The notes: generated by a model from the sequence alone, not told the origin. A stretch of 64,000 bases of DNA from Hermatobates lingyangjiaoensis (GCA_026182355.1 JAPFBL010001617.1:4819001-4883000); one strand, 5' to 3'. Positions 43,591 to 54,979 are shown, counted from the stretch's first letter. Numbers and translations are program-made.

Positions 43591-45290
43591 AATACTAGTT
43601 GCTCGCGAGAAAAATTATAGGTGACGAAGTTTAAAATCGATTTGATACAAAGCACTAATTTTTATAGTGTCGGAAAAGACTAAATATTAAAATAATTTTT
43701 TTCTATTAGATAAAGAACAGCTAAGTGAAATACGCTAGTTGCGAACTAAGTGCATAATGCTTTATGCATTATTATAAATTTATTATAATATTTATTATAA
43801 CATTTATTATAAAGCAATATTCAGTTATAATAAATTAACCTGACTGGAATGTTTAATTTTGTTAAATATTTTATCACAAGGTAATTATGTAAATAGTAAA
43901 TTGCTCGTGGTCACTTAAAAAGTTTATTATTGATATATTAAAGAGATAAATATTAGGTTCGTTATGTTTTTGATGAAAGATCTTACAAACGTAGATATTA
44001 AGTTTCATGTGACATCCTACAGACATTGTAAAACGTTAAATTTAATGAGATGATAATGTCTAAAAGATTCAGAAGCAAAATTCACTAGTTTCTTTAACTT
44101 GTACAATTCTCCGAAAGGGTGAAAATTGGAAAGTAATGGGGTTTGAAGGTGCTGCAAGAGATATCTATAGTTGAGCAGTGGAATGGAGGTTTGCAAGTTT
44201 GCATTCTAGATAGCGCTGCCGGCAGTAGACTGGCCCGGAAATTAAGCTCAGTGCCTCTACAGTAGCACATTATTATATTCACAACTCCAGACTTGTCCTC
44301 CTTGTCTGCTCTTCCCATTAGACCTAATTACTACAAATCAACCATGTCCCTCGATATCTGAACAGCGGGTCCTTTGTGAAGAGGCTCACAAAATAAATTT
44401 TTAATAATTTCTTCTTAAAGAGGTCTAGTTTCTAAAGTTGATTGGGTGATTATGTTATTAACTTGTATTTTCCTTGTATTAACTATATGACACAATTACA
44501 ATGTTAGTTTACTGCCTCCTTCTTAAGAACGTAGTGCAGTGAATCAGATAAGAAAACAACTAAAGGGAAAGAAACTTCAAAAAAAAAACCTTATTTATGA
44601 AGGCCACTGCTTCAATAACACTGATTCGTTTCATAGGAATGTGTAATTTTTTTTAAATAGTTTATTATTTAGGGTTTAAATTTAAACAATATCTGATACA
44701 TATGAAGTTTTAAAGAGATATTCTGCCTCTCTCCCAATTACTTTTTTTTTGGAGAGGGAGGCATTTAGAGATACAGGACCACTGCCATTATGTTTATCAG
44801 AAAATATTTTTACATAATTTAGGTTCTTATACATTCGGTATAATTTAAATTTAAACAAAATGTAAACAAACAAGCTGTTTGAAGAAGGGGTTCTGCACAA
44901 TCCCACCTATCTCTTTCAGATAAGCATATTTTTTTTTATAATTCAATGTTGTATAGGTAGAGATTAAATTAATCAAAACTGGATATGCAAGAAGTTTTAA
45001 TGTAGACTTTAGCCATTCAAAGCTCTTTAGGATGGCATTTAAAGATTTTATTATTTCTTGGAAAAATGTTTTTAAATAACTTCGTATTTAATATATATAA
45101 TTTGAATGTTTCAATATCGGATATGCATGAACTATTAAAGGGGTATTCTGTACTCTGTAGCTTCCTAAGGATGGAATTTTGAGATTCAGGACAACTTCCG
45201 TTGTTCTTCAGAATTCCTTTGTATGTGATTTAGTATGTTATACATTGCTGTAAATCATTTTAAATTGTATATTACCATAGTTATGTCCTT
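43591..45290. other. No gene recognised
   Basis: AT-rich sequence after the minisatellite. A small GC-richer island near 44100-44330 includes TAGATAGCGCTGCCGGCAGTAG and an open minus-strand frame without a recognised domain. Confidence 0.45.
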
Positions 45291-45294
45291 GAAG

Positions 45295-46112
45295 AAGGAC
45301 ATAACAAAAGAAAAAGTTAGAAACAGTATAAAATTTAAAATATATAGGAAACCAACTACGACAGATATAACAATACATAAAGCTTCCTTGCACCCTCCGC
45401 AGTAAAAACTTTCAGCTATCCGTTTTATGATAGGCTACGAGTATTATCAATACCTATGAACGAATATAAATTAATTAAGAACTTAATACAATAAAAGCAA
45501 TAGCTATTAACAACGGATATAACTCATCCTTAGTAAATAAAATGCTAAAAAATAGAAAAAATAAAAACTGAATAATAGCCACAAAAATAATAATGTTAAT
45601 AATAATAATAATAAACATACATCTTTAACATATTTAGGGAAAATCAGTCATAAAATTGTTAAGTTAATAAACCATATAATGTAAAGGTAGGTTTCAAAAC
45701 TAATAATACAATAAAACAAATAATAAATAGGGGAATGGATTATAAAAATAATATATATATGATAAAAGCGGTGTATATAAATTAAAGTGTAAAGACTGTA
45801 AGCAGATATACATAGGGCAAACTGGAAGAACATTAAAACAAAGATTTAAAGAACATATTAATGATCATGTAAATAATACGAATAAATCAAATTTTGCTAA
45901 CCATTTAATAAAACACGGACATGAACCCGACAGTATTAAAAATTCAATGGAATTAATTAAAATAGGATAAAAAGGTAAAAGATTAAATGTAATAGAAGAA
46001 ATAGAAATAGATAAACACAGAAACACTGATAACCTAATAAACAAACAAATCAAGCACCAGACAGACATAATATTTAAACTAATAAAAACCATGAAAAGAC
46101 GACAGGACGTAC
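45295..46112 (+). pseudogene. Decayed PLE: RT thumb and GIY-YIG nuclease
   Basis: Begins with thumb-region IYRKPTTTDITIHKASLHPP near 45345, with several stops, then INNGYNSS. From about 45770 a cleaner frame reads GVYKLKCKDCKQIYIGQTGR, TLKQRFKEHINDH, then SNFANHLIKHGHEPDS and, after one stop at 45968, KGKRLNVIEEIEIDKHR. This has an intact YIG strand and the Cys pair. It has no ATG and several stops, so it is dead. It differs in sequence from the other PLE families here. Confidence 0.8.
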
Positions 46113-46242
46113 AGGACAGGTCGTCTCTGTCCTGTCCATGATGAAAAATTGTTTTAGCGACTTTTTAGTTGTCTGGTGAAATTTGGTTACCTTTCTTGTT
46201 TATTTTACTTCAGTGTCACGTGTTCATTCAAACTGGAACAGT

Positions 46243-46285
46243 GTTCACAAGCTTTCGGCTTACATTAGCTATCATCAGGTACTTG
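46243..46285 (-). ncRNA. Hammerhead-like motif, family F-like
   Basis: Minus strand: GTAC, CTGATGA, stem beginning TAGCT and ending AAGCC, GAAA, AGCT, T, then GTG. Stem I is short. Mini stem III is identical to that of family F. Confidence 0.5.
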
Positions 46286-46419
46286 TTTGAGAGAAGACCT
46301 GCTGCCTTCATACACCAATATATATCACTTGATAAATGGAAATATGATCCAAACTGGACACAATACGAGTTCAAAATTCAAGAAGAGTAACACACAGAAT
46401 GAAGAAATACATTTACAAA

Positions 46420-46454
46420 CTCAAATTTTTGGGCAATCTGTCTTCAGGAGAAAA
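46420..46454 (-). ncRNA. Hammerhead-like motif, family A, decayed
   Basis: Minus strand: CTC, CTGAAGA, ATTGCCC, AAAAATTT where GAAAATTT is expected, then GAG. Confidence 0.4.
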
Positions 46455-46692
46455 GAGAAAGGAAGACCAAGCACGTTGTAGACCCAGCAGCAAGTAACCG
46501 ACCCGGCAACCGCCATCGCTGTCCCCTGTACCCGGTCTTAAAGAAATAGAATTAGGGGAAGATAAAACAGAAGTTCAGATAATCGTACAGGTTGGGTAAA
46601 TATAAAAGAATCAAATGGAATTTGAGCAAAATTTAAAAAAAAAGAAAAAAATAAAATAAATATGTAATTGTATATTTACATTTATAACAGAT

Positions 46693-47010
46693 CTAACTCA
46701 TGTCTACCATGGGGCCACATGAAAAAGTGTCATCTATATGACGTAAGTAAAGGATGGAAAGCAGATTGCGAGTGGCAAGGAAATCTTGTTCCAACGTCTC
46801 CATGGAAAGGTTTGCAAAGGATAGAGCCATGATTGTGTCCATAGCAGTGCCCCTAATCTGAAGGTAATAATTACCATCAAAACTGAAGGCGTTATGCCTA
46901 AGGACAAAAACAGCTAACTGAACAATAAACTTGGTGGATTGAGTGAGAGGTGGAGTGCTCCGATCTAAAAAGTTAGATCTGGAACTAATATTTAGATCAA
47001 AAAGAGGCAA
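46693..47010 (-). pseudogene. PLE reverse transcriptase palm fragment
   Basis: Encodes PPLTQSTKFIVQLAVFVLRH, FDGNYYLQIRGTAMDTIMAL and SFANLSMETLEQDFL, then LYLRHIDDTF with the catalytic Asp pair. The QIRGTAM and IDD motifs are typical of PLE reverse transcriptases. Residues before about 47000 (KKHSNSVANLQ) come from a joined terminal repeat. Only the palm is present; it is broken on both sides. Confidence 0.75.
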
Positions 47011-47107
47011 TTTAGGCCTCCCATTGCTCTGTAAGTTGGCTACACTGTTTGAGTGTTTCTTCAAGACTACCGGCCAGTCTTGGTCTGCCTGCGGAGCGAC
47101 TTGTTTC

Positions 47108-47148
47108 TATTCTCCTGATGGCGAGGCCATCAAAATATAGTAGTGAGT
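47108..47148 (+). ncRNA. Hammerhead-like motif, family B2, core changed
   Basis: CTGATGG instead of CTGANGA, GGC/GCC stem, CAAAATATA. The strong stem has replaced core bases. Confidence 0.35.
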
Positions 47149-47255
47149 TTCTGTTTCATTTCTGTGTGTTCTTTATGTCAATGTAGATTATATATATATA
47201 TATATGGGTTACTTGCCGTTGCGTCTACAACGTGCTTGGACTCCCTTTCTCTTTT

Positions 47256-47290
47256 CTCCTGAAGACGGAATACCTGAAATTTGAGTCTGT
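47256..47290 (+). ncRNA. Hammerhead-like motif, family A
   Basis: CTC, CTGAAGA (47259-47265), GG/CC stem, TGAAATTT, GAG. Mini stem III is shortened by one base compared with 2812-2847. Confidence 0.5.
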
Positions 47291-47362
47291 AAGTGTGTTA
47301 CTCTTCTTGAATTTTGAACTCGTGTGTGTATATATATATAGATATATATCACTTGGGTTTTT

Positions 47363-47405
47363 GATTCTAACGAAGACCACTTGTTACGGCTGAAAGATCT
47401 TTTCT
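47363..47405 (+). ncRNA. Hammerhead-like motif, family D, decayed
   Basis: GATT, CTAACGA (G5 lost), AGACC stem, GAAAGATCTT. Probably inactive. Confidence 0.4.
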
Positions 47406-47491
47406 TTTTTCTTATCTCTTACGTGGTTTGAATATATATATATATATATATAACATTTAATACGTTTTTATTATGTATTTTATATATAGTA

Positions 47492-48629
47492 CTAGCAGAC
47501 GTGCTCATCTTTAAGGGGAATTTTACAAAACTTCTGAGATGATACATGGTATTTCAAAATGTTATCAGAAAAATAACAGAATAGGAAAAATATATTTATT
47601 AGCACAGTGATAAGTAAGTGCGTACCTCTGTATACATCACATTAGCTGTTTGTCCTTGGGGTGCATGGAAGAACAGAGGGTAGGAACCTCTGACTCTTGA
47701 GCAAGCAATTTTCAGTTGAACATGTGAGAAATACTTAGGCTCACACACATCAATTCCTGTCTGAACAAATATAATAACACAAACAGAGTTTAGCTTTGCG
47801 ACTTATTTACTGTCATTGCGAAACAGACGCTGACGGGAAATTGTAACAGTTTGAATTGAAAGGGACATTTGTCAGGTAACAATGGTATGCTTGGTATAAA
47901 CACTAACTCCCCAGTACCACACCCAGTCATTATATCAGCCTCTATGAATTATCTGTGAAAAGCAGGAATTTGGAGTCGTGTCCTGTTGCAAATTTTTGGG
48001 GTAATCAAGTTTCGTAACAGCATGATTGGTGCCCTACTTTAAGTTTTAAGTCATGAGCAGGTAGTCGAGGAGCAGTCACAGAGACAAGAAATTCAGTTGG
48101 ATAATGAACTGCTTCCTCATCACTAATCACTCTGCTTACTGACTTGAAGTCAGTTCTTTCCTCAGTTTGATATAGTACAAGAACTTGCTAATAGATTTTT
48201 CCTGCCAGCTCATTTGTAGGGGTTAGAATTGCTCGCTCATAAAGCCAGTTATTCTGAATAGATGGTAGAGCTTGAACTTCGGGGAACACATTGTCAATTA
48301 ATTATCTTTTGCTGGGTGCTTAAATGCAAATGAAATTGATATCAACTAACAATACCTACTTGTTATACCTGTATATTTTCAAAATAAACATATGTGAAGT
48401 TAGCCAAAGACAGCTTACTAGTCAATAACTTCGCTTTTACGTTGAATTTTAAATCCATTGAAAGCTTAGATTTTAAGTTAGACATAAAAAATATACTGTC
48501 AAAGTTTCATCTTGCTATGTCTTATGGTGGTTGAGTTTACTTGTGATAAAATTTTGCGGTCTAACCAACAAACTGAGAGACAGACAGAAATTTTCTAACA
48601 GTGGATTCTGTTTCTCTAATGTATATAGA
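47492..48629 (-). mobile_element. Short Helitron
   Basis: On the minus strand, TC with TATATACATTAGAG at 48629 and CTAG at 47495-47492; flanks are A and T as expected. The 3' hairpin is decayed (CATCTTTAAGGGG). It contains the same helicase C-terminal remnant as the larger copies, including AAACAGACGCTGACGGG at about 47820 (minus strand), and lacks the tRNA-like repeats. Non-autonomous. Confidence 0.75.
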
Positions 48630-48899
48630 TTTCTCTTTTATTTAAGAAAATAAATTTCAAATTTATTTTTCAAAAATTGTAGAACTTATTCCAGAGGCTG
48701 CTTCTAATATTTTCGTGGTAATATTTTCTTTCACAGAAATTTCGCTTCCTCAGGTGGTAATCATCTTCCTGCTAGAGTTAAATTTTATGGACGCCATTGT
48801 TGCCTTACCTGCCATATTCATAACCCTTACCTCTAAAGCCCCTGAGGAAGCCTATTTTTGAGCACTCTGGACTTTCAATATTCAAGATTTAAAGCCAAT

Positions 48900-49249
48900 A
48901 AGATAAACCCCAATTAATATTTGTTTTTTACTATAGTATAAGTAAAGTATAGTGATTCTGAAAAAATCCGATCTCGAGATTTTGACGGAATTACATGTTT
49001 TGAGGTCCCAAAAGTCGTTTTATGAAGTTTTTTTCGATTATATTTGTGGGTGAGCGTGTATCCAAAGTTTGTGGACACACTACGGTCCAGAATCTTAGAC
49101 CTGAGTCTAAAATAATTATCATGAACGTTAAAACATGGAATTTTTACTTTACTGTAAGTAAAAGTGAAAATATTTGGTCTCCAGATTTTGACGAAATTAC
49201 ATGGTTTGAGGTCCCAAAAGTCGTTTTATGAGGTTTTTTCGATGATGTC

Positions 49250-49287
<38 letters not shown>

Positions 49288-50290
49288 TAGTTGGGGAGTA
49301 TGTTCCAAAGTTGTGGCCATGCTACGGTCTATAATCTTTAATGGATCAAAGTGATATTTCACACAAAAATGGGCCTCATAGTTCAGATGTGTTGCACAGT
49401 TTGGGAGCAATTATGCAAGATGGGAAAGTCACCTTTTTTGCAAAAAATGTGTTTTTAGTAATATTTCTTTTCTCCTAATAATTCTAGAATACTGAAATTT
49501 TGGCATTATCTTTGAAGCTACAAAAACAATAAAAGAAAAATCCTCTGATTTTCAAAACAACAAGAAATATTTTTTTTCAATTTATGTAAAAATTTTGACT
49601 TATAAGTCAATCTGAATGCTTGACAAAAGGAAAGAAAAGTGATTTTTTTTAATAACATTAGTAGGCCATAAAATTCCCAGTATAATAATTTTAAAAAATA
49701 ACCAAAAATGTAAAACATAATTCAAAATTGAAAACATTCTTTGAAAAATAGTAAATGCAATTAGCTTAAATCTTACATTAAAAATTATCTTAAAACAACA
49801 TTTTTTCTTATATGTTTCTGACATTTTTCAGACAAAATAAGAATATTTTCAAGTTTTAAATGGGAAATTTTCTCTTAAACCCATAATGTAGAAGGAAGTG
49901 AGATAAGCTATGTAAGAGATCCACTGGCTATTGGAACAAAAGCCGTGTTCTCCTGTAAGAGATTATTTCGTAACACGAAATCTACACTTTCACTTTTCAA
50001 TAATGCTATTACTGCTGTAGTTATACTAATGATATTATATGCATTAGTGTGTGTGACACACAAAAATAAGCATATATATTGATAAGTGGATTAATTACTG
50101 TCTGTACTACCACCAGGAATGAAAGATCAATAAACATCTCACATTTAGATATTTATATTATACCTAAATGGGAAATTACATATTACCATATATACCCAAG
50201 AAGTTTGATATTATGATTACTTATAGTAAAGTTGAGTGTAGGCGAGTCCAAATTTTTTTATATACGTATATTGCTTATTATTATGGTTCA
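48900..50290 (+). repeat. Dispersed non-coding repeat, copy 1
   Basis: Contains a doubled front segment (ATCTCGAGATTTTGACGGAA at 48971 and a variant at 49180), a (GT)n at 49251-49285, and a long tail (49550-50290) that is colinear with 59840-60540. It ends with TATAGTAAAGTTGAGTG. No coding capacity or terminal inverted repeats are recognised. Confidence 0.65.
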
Positions 50291-50347
50291 AATAAAAATT
50301 GCGACTATTGAGTGTTATCTGTGATAACTTGTCAGATTGTTCTAGAA

Positions 50348-50756
50348 CAGGCGTGGGGAGCCTGCGAGCTTTTGGGTCATGAAGTGCGGCCTTCTTTGGT
50401 TTGTTGAGAAAAATGTTTCAAAGCATAAAGAATTACAATTCTGGTAATAAAGACAAAAAAATCTGACAATTTAGGAAGAAGACTATTTATCAATCATTAC
50501 TTGAAAAATCTAAGCTTTTAGAAAATCATTTTTCTGAGTTAGGAAAGGTAATAAGCGAAGGCAATTAGGACACTGTTGAATCTTTTGAAAGATGCAAACC
50601 AGTTTTAGATACTCTGATCGAGGAATATAATAATAGATCCAAGAATTTTACAATATAACTATTATATAAGAATTTGCTTGTCCATTCTTGGTGGCTTTTT
50701 GGAGAACAGGACAGTGCTAAAATGGTCTTTACTCCAAAAAAGGTTCCCCACCCCTG
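50348..50756. mobile_element. hAT-like MITE
   Basis: 409 bp with termini CAGGCGTGGGGAGCC and, from the other end, CAGGGGTGGGGAACC. The flanking 8-mers TTCTAGAA and TTTTCGAA match at 6 of 8 positions, an aged 8-bp target duplication. The inside has a degraded frame (LLEKSKLLENHFSELGKVIS) perhaps from a transposase-related protein. Confidence 0.65.
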
Positions 50757-51960
50757 TTTTCGAACAATTATTCCAGTTTTATTAAAACTGATAAAATGGG
50801 TATGCTAGATTAGAAGAAATGACATCATTATATTGATCAGCTATGAGCTGAAATCTCACAGTTAATTTAGTGATACATCTTAATAGAGGTTTAAAATTAA
50901 ATAAAACTTAAAGTGAATATCAAAGATTTCGAGTTGTTTGTTACCAAAAAGTTGAGTTTAGCCCACTCCAGATATTTTGCCATGTAATAATTATATATTT
51001 TTTTGATATTTTTTCATCTAATTGATCTGTATGCTCTATTAGAACTAATTTAAAATTTTTTTTTTAAAAAAAGGATAGATAAATAGTCTATTCTCCCAAA
51101 GTTGGAGGTTTAAAGGGAGAGTTACTGCTTGTAAAGGTGATATATTAAAAAAAAAAGAAAAACTAACATCTTTTTCAGTTTCACTTTTACATGAAAACTT
51201 TCGAAGACATTTTCTTATGTTATTTTACCTCAAGGGGATGTATAATTACTTCGAAAAATACAATATTTGATCTCTAACGCATACATATATTCGTATTTTT
51301 GTTTGCATAAAAATATAAGATAAACCCAACAGATATTATTTATAAACAAATTTGACAGAATTATAGTTAAATAAAAGTAAAAGAGATTGAGGATTTAGAT
51401 TGTGGAACAGAGATATAGATAAAGCAGGGAAGCTTAGTCAGGAACAGTGGTTGAATATCTAAGGAAGCAGATATTAAAGGGAGTGCATTTCGGCTGAATT
51501 TATTTATTATCTTCGCTGTGTTTTGTGCTAATACGTGTGTGCAGAGTATATTAAGAGCCAACGTCTGCAAACAGGTTGCTTTGCTAACTTATGATGCTTT
51601 GGTGGGGTATACCTGCAACTTGTCAAATTTAAATCCTTTACTTGCAATAATAAATTGAATCTCTATCAATGATCATAAAATTATATTCAATATTTTATTG
51701 ATGTAATGTTTCATGGCAGCTCAAGTACTTAGTAGAAAGAAACTTTGGTTTAAGTCACTAATCTATTTGAGGAAGTCTGATGAAAACTGAATACAACATA
51801 CTTTCCATAATAAGTATTGCTAATCCTGTTACTCCCCCAACAATATCAACCAAAAACTATGTGTATGCATAGTTTCATTGTACAACCATAATTTTATAGA
51901 GAGAAAAAAATAAGGAAATATGCAAATTACTAGTGAACGGTATAAATGAGCATTTAACAT
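50757..51960. other. No gene recognised
   Basis: AT-rich. A TTGAGTTTAGCCCACTCCAG repeat end occurs at 50943. Nothing else was identified. Confidence 0.5.
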
Positions 51961-52195
51961 CACTCGCAACTGTATTGAAAACCCAGGGTCTCCAACCGTC
52001 TCTGTACCAGTGCGCTTGGTTTCCCTCTCTTATCTCTCCTGAAGACGGTTCAACCGAAAATTAGAGACTGTAAGTTTGTGTTTTTAATTTCTCTATGTTT
52101 CTTTATGTACATTAAAGTGTATTTGTCCATTTCGGATCGTATTTTCATCGAAAAAGTGTAATTATATGTATATGTATATATATATATTTAGGAAG
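51961..52195 (+). repeat. PLE end, family B
   Basis: CTCCAACCGTCTCTGTACCA, GTGCGCTTGGTTTCCCTCTC, the motif at 52034-52068, then TTTCTCTATGTTTCTTTATG and a TA-rich end. A single copy of the unit that is palindromic at 54891-55144. Confidence 0.65.
52034..52068 (+). ncRNA. Hammerhead-like motif, family B
   Basis: CTCTC, CTGAAGA (52039-52045), extra C, GGTTCAACC stem-loop, GAAA, AATT, A as the cleavage base, then GAGAC. CTCT pairs with AGAG as stem I. Confidence 0.55.
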
Positions 52196-52239
52196 CAGTC
52201 TTTCATTTATACAGGTTTGATTAAATAATACGCCATATT

Positions 52240-52275
52240 TACATGTTTCGACTGCTCGTCAGTCATCTTCTGGAT
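52240..52275 (-). ncRNA. Hammerhead-like motif, family E
   Basis: Minus strand: CAGAAGA (U4 lost), extra T, five-pair stem GACTG/CAGTC, GAAACATG. In sense, 3' of the PLE frame. Confidence 0.4.
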
Positions 52276-52398
52276 AATGAGGTTCTTTGCTGAGTTGTTC
52301 GTATTTATTGCAGTTGTTGATCAGCTACGAGTGATATTATTGGTGGGTTTCGGTAATCAGTTTCTGATTGGCTGGTTGTATGGATGGAGTGGGTGTGG

Positions 52399-53433
52399 TT
52401 ATGCAGGTACTGTTATCTGGTGGCCAGCAGATGAAGTTATCGGGCCCAAGAGCTTGAGCACTCTGCTACTGCTGTTAAGTTGAGTGTTGAGGGTCGGTTT
52501 CCTTTCCTGTATTAAAATAGCTTCCAGAATTAGCAATTTTTGTGGATCCTTTTCCTTTAATATGATCGTTGTATTATTCACGAGGTCTTCCTGTCGAATA
52601 TTGGTTTTATGGATAGATTCAGCAAGGTTTCGAGGAGCACCTGTGGCTAAGTGCATGGTAAGTCTCCGTGATAGGGAAGTAGTAGTGATGCCAATGTACG
52701 AATTGTTACGGGTTTCACAGTCCCCGGTTCGGCAAGTGTATTCGTACACTAAGCCTGCTTCCTTCAATGGAGAGTCCTTGGGCTGGTTGTTGTTCCTCAT
52801 GATTAAGTTTCTAATTGTTGGGCCCTGATAGTATATGTTGAGTTCTATACGTTTTTGGGAGTTGGTACATTTAACATTGTTCTGGATGATGTTTTTCAAA
52901 ATCCTCTCGTCTGTCTTATAGTTGTCACTGAATTGATTTTTGTAATATATTTTGTGCGTGGTACCAGTAGGTTCAGTTTCTTCGTTTCGTGTATTTTTCT
53001 TGTTCAGGTATTGCCGTACTGATTCGTCAAAAATACAATTATTCATTAGCGCCTGTTTGATGGTTGTGATGTCTTGGTGGAACATCTGCCAATTAGAGGC
53101 TATTTTGAAGGTTCTGTGGATGAGGGCTTTAACAGCATTTTTCTTATAGCGCAGGGGACATTCACTCTGGAAGCTGAAGAACGACATAGTGTTGGAGGCT
53201 TTCCTATACAATGAAGTTACTATTTGGTCAGTTGAAAAATCTATTTTAACATCTAGGAAATGAATTTTTTTTTGGATAGAATGATCAATGGTAAATTTCA
53301 AGCATGAATTGTTTTCCAGCATATTTTGAAGTTTAGAGAGCTTTTCTGGTGTTTTTAATGGAACCATTGGAAATGTTCTGTACAATTTGGATGAAGACGC
53401 AAGAAGATTATTCCGGTCCCTTGAAAAATACAC
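52399..53433 (-). pseudogene. PLE thumb and GIY-YIG endonuclease
   Basis: About 344 residues related to the C-terminal half of the element at 15512-17020. NSCLKFTIDHSIQKKIHFLD and VKIDF, SLYRKASNTMSFFSFQSECP (thumb), then GLVYEYTCRTGDCETRNNSY followed by IGITTTSLSRRLTMHL. Here the YIG strand is intact (SYIG), unlike its relative. C-terminal PTLNTQLNSSSRVLKLLGP. RT fingers and palm are missing, so the copy cannot act alone. Confidence 0.8.
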
Positions 53434-53474
53434 GAGGAAACTAGTTAAGTAAATATGGCGTATTATTTAATCAA

Positions 53475-53489
<15 letters not shown>

Positions 53490-53507
<18 letters not shown>

Positions 53508-53912
53508 CATATAAACTAGAATTTAAAAAAGAACACATAGAAAGGAAATCACTGAACTCACTACTATATTTCGATGTCCTCGTCTTCAGGAAAAGAAGTG
53601 AATTGCTCCAAAGGCTGATAACGACTGACTTGGCGTTCGAACTGAAGCACTCAAACAGTGTAGCCAACTTTCGGAGGAAAGGTAGACAGGGAAGATAAAG
53701 AGATAAAAGCCAAATAAAAATTAAAAAATGAAAACATTTAACTAAAATAAAATTAAAAGCTGATAACAACTTAAAAAAAAAAAAAAAAGAAAAAATCAAC
53801 GATTGAGGTTAAGCCCAGGAGCCGACCTACCGCCCAGAAGACTAATAAGTGCTTCTTCTGAAGCTCTCAGAGTAACTTTCGAATTAGTTTGATCAATCTG
53901 CCTCAGGACCAA
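53490..53912 (-). pseudogene. PLE 3' end with last codons of its nuclease
   Basis: Inverted copy of the end of the element at 55187-56310: the last 36 or so codons (SKVTLRASEEALISLLGGRS, APGLNLNR) at 53803-53912, the A-rich tail and the family B2 motif. 5'-truncated at a (TA)n at about 53914-53930. Confidence 0.75.
53557..53600 (-). ncRNA. Hammerhead-like motif, family B2
   Basis: Minus strand: CACTTC, CTGAAGA, ACGAGGACATC, GAAATATA, GTAGTGAG. CACT/AGTG gives the outer stem I. Confidence 0.5.
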
Positions 53913-54058
53913 ATGTATATATATATATATGTAAACGTTGGAGGCAGTCCATCATTTAAACATATATGAAGAGAATAAAATGAAGAGAAATCAGACCATC
54001 TACTTTACTAAATTATGTAAGAAACAGATACAAGCCAAATATGGGGCGTTATTTAACA

Positions 54059-54115
<57 letters not shown>

Positions 54116-54164
54116 CTCAAAAACGAAGAAAAGCAACACACAGAGAAAGAGATACACTTAAAAA

Positions 54165-54196
54165 CTCAAATTTTTGGATGATCCGTCTTCGTGAGA
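54165..54196 (-). ncRNA. Hammerhead-like motif, family A, decayed
   Basis: Minus strand: CTCACGAAGACGG in place of CTCCTGAAGACGG, then AAAAATTTGAG. Core lost. Confidence 0.3.
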
Positions 54197-54269
54197 AAAT
54201 AGAATGGGTGACCAAGCACGCCGGAAACACAACGGCAGGCCATTGAATCGTTTTTTCGAATTTTGAGTG

Positions 54270-54306
<37 letters not shown>

Positions 54307-54350
54307 TCGCTCTCTGCCGGTGCAAGTGAACGTACCTCTTCTTCTTCCCT

Positions 54351-54398
54351 TCTACTCTCTCCCTGACGACGAACTTCAGATCGAAATATTCTCGCTTC
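54351..54398 (+). ncRNA. Hammerhead-like motif, family G
   Basis: CTGACGA (54363-54369), extra C, GAAC...GATC stem, GAAA, ATAT, T, CTCGC. Retains the full GAAA box. Confidence 0.5.
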
Positions 54399-54469
54399 TT
54401 CTATTTGTTGTCTTTTTTCATTTATATATATAAGGTATTTGTTGGTTCAGTATTAGAAGCTAGCCTTTA

Positions 54470-54514
54470 TTTATAGCCCTGAGGATCTCTTAAAATAAAG
54501 ACGAAACGTTGGCG
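54470..54514 (+). ncRNA. Hammerhead-like motif, PLE-1 family
   Basis: GCC, CTGAGGA (54479-54485), TCTT/AAAGA stem, GAAA, ACGT, T, then GGC. GCC/GGC forms stem I. It is the intact relative of the motifs at 511-549 and 2268-2310. Confidence 0.55.
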
Positions 54515-54663
54515 AAAAGGTGGTACCATATATTAACCCTGACCAAACTCCAAGAAGAAGAAAAAATGTTTTTATATAAGTTAATTTGATTGAGTAGTAA
54601 CTCTGCTAACTTATATGTATATATATATAAATTATCAAACCACAATATGAAATGGGAAAACAA

Positions 54664-54705
54664 GACTAAGATCTTTCAACCGTAACAAGTGGTCTTCATC
54701 AGAGC
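54664..54705 (-). ncRNA. Hammerhead-like motif, family D, left arm
   Basis: Minus strand: CTGATGA, AGACCA stem start, CGGTT, GAAA, AGATCT, T, AGTC. The upstream stem I strand has lost one base (GCT for GACT). Confidence 0.6.
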
Positions 54706-54746
54706 AAAAAACCCAACATTTTTTTACCCAAATCAGTTGGGTTTTT

Positions 54747-54789
54747 GACTCTGACGAAGACCGCTTGTTACGGTTGAAAGATCTTAGTC
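54747..54789 (+). ncRNA. Hammerhead-like motif, family D, right arm
   Basis: GACT (54747-54750), CTGACGA (54751-54757), CCG/CGG stem with A-T and G-T, GAAA (54776-54779), AGATCT, T54785, AGTC. All core elements are intact. Confidence 0.7.
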
Positions 54790-54942
54790 TTGTTTTCCCA
54801 TTTCGCATTGTGGTCTGATCATTGATTGTTATTTCACATAAACACGTGAAATAACATTCATTTGTAGTTTGATCATTGATATATATATATATAGTTCAAT
54901 ATAAACAAAGAAACATAGAGAAATCAAAAGAACACACTTACA

Positions 54943-54979
54943 GTCTCTAATTTTCGGTTTGAACCGTCTTCAGGAGAGA
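54943..54979 (-). ncRNA. Hammerhead-like motif, family B, left arm
   Basis: Minus strand: CTCTC, CTGAAGA, extra C, GGTTCAAACC stem-loop, GAAAATTA, GAGAC. Confidence 0.55.

Larger units (their letters stand above)
46113..46690. repeat. PLE terminal-repeat fragments
   Basis: A GGACAGG-rich junction, then a minus-strand family F-like motif (46243-46285), a family A minus-strand motif (46420-46454), and a flank matching 155-345 (GACCCAGCAGCAAGTAACC onward). A short poly-A-rich tract precedes 46680. Confidence 0.55.
47040..47460 (+). repeat. Three PLE ends in tandem with (TA)n
   Basis: Plus-strand ends with motifs at 47108-47148, 47256-47290 and 47363-47405, each preceded or followed by a (TA)n (47189-47205, 47330-47346, 47434-47452). 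The middle unit is about 140 bp from GGGTTACTTGCCGTTGCG to GAACTCGTG and is bounded by TA arrays on both sides. Confidence 0.65.
52216..53475 (-). mobile_element. Truncated PLE, family E, with 27-bp terminal inverted repeat
   Basis: A PLE frame (52399-53433) with its 3' tail and motif (52240-52275). The outermost 27 bases at 52216-52242 recur exactly, inverted, at 53449-53475. Thus a short inverted copy of the 3' end is attached at the 5' side. A (CA)n(TA)n tract follows at 53476-53513. Confidence 0.75.
53931..54470. repeat. PLE-end fragments and (TA)n arrays
   Basis: A piece shared with 17225-17290 (AAACAGATACAAGCCAAATA), (TA)n at 54064-54112, a decayed minus-strand family A end (motif 54165-54196), (TA)n at 54271-54303, and a plus-strand family G end (motif 54351-54398). 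No gene. Confidence 0.6.
54631..54820. repeat. Small PLE-end palindrome, family D
   Basis: Arms 54631-54716 and 54736-54820 around a 19-nt spacer. Each arm is little more than one hammerhead-like motif with its flanks. Followed by TTTCACATAAACACGTGAAA, also found next to the 13127 palindrome. Confidence 0.8.
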
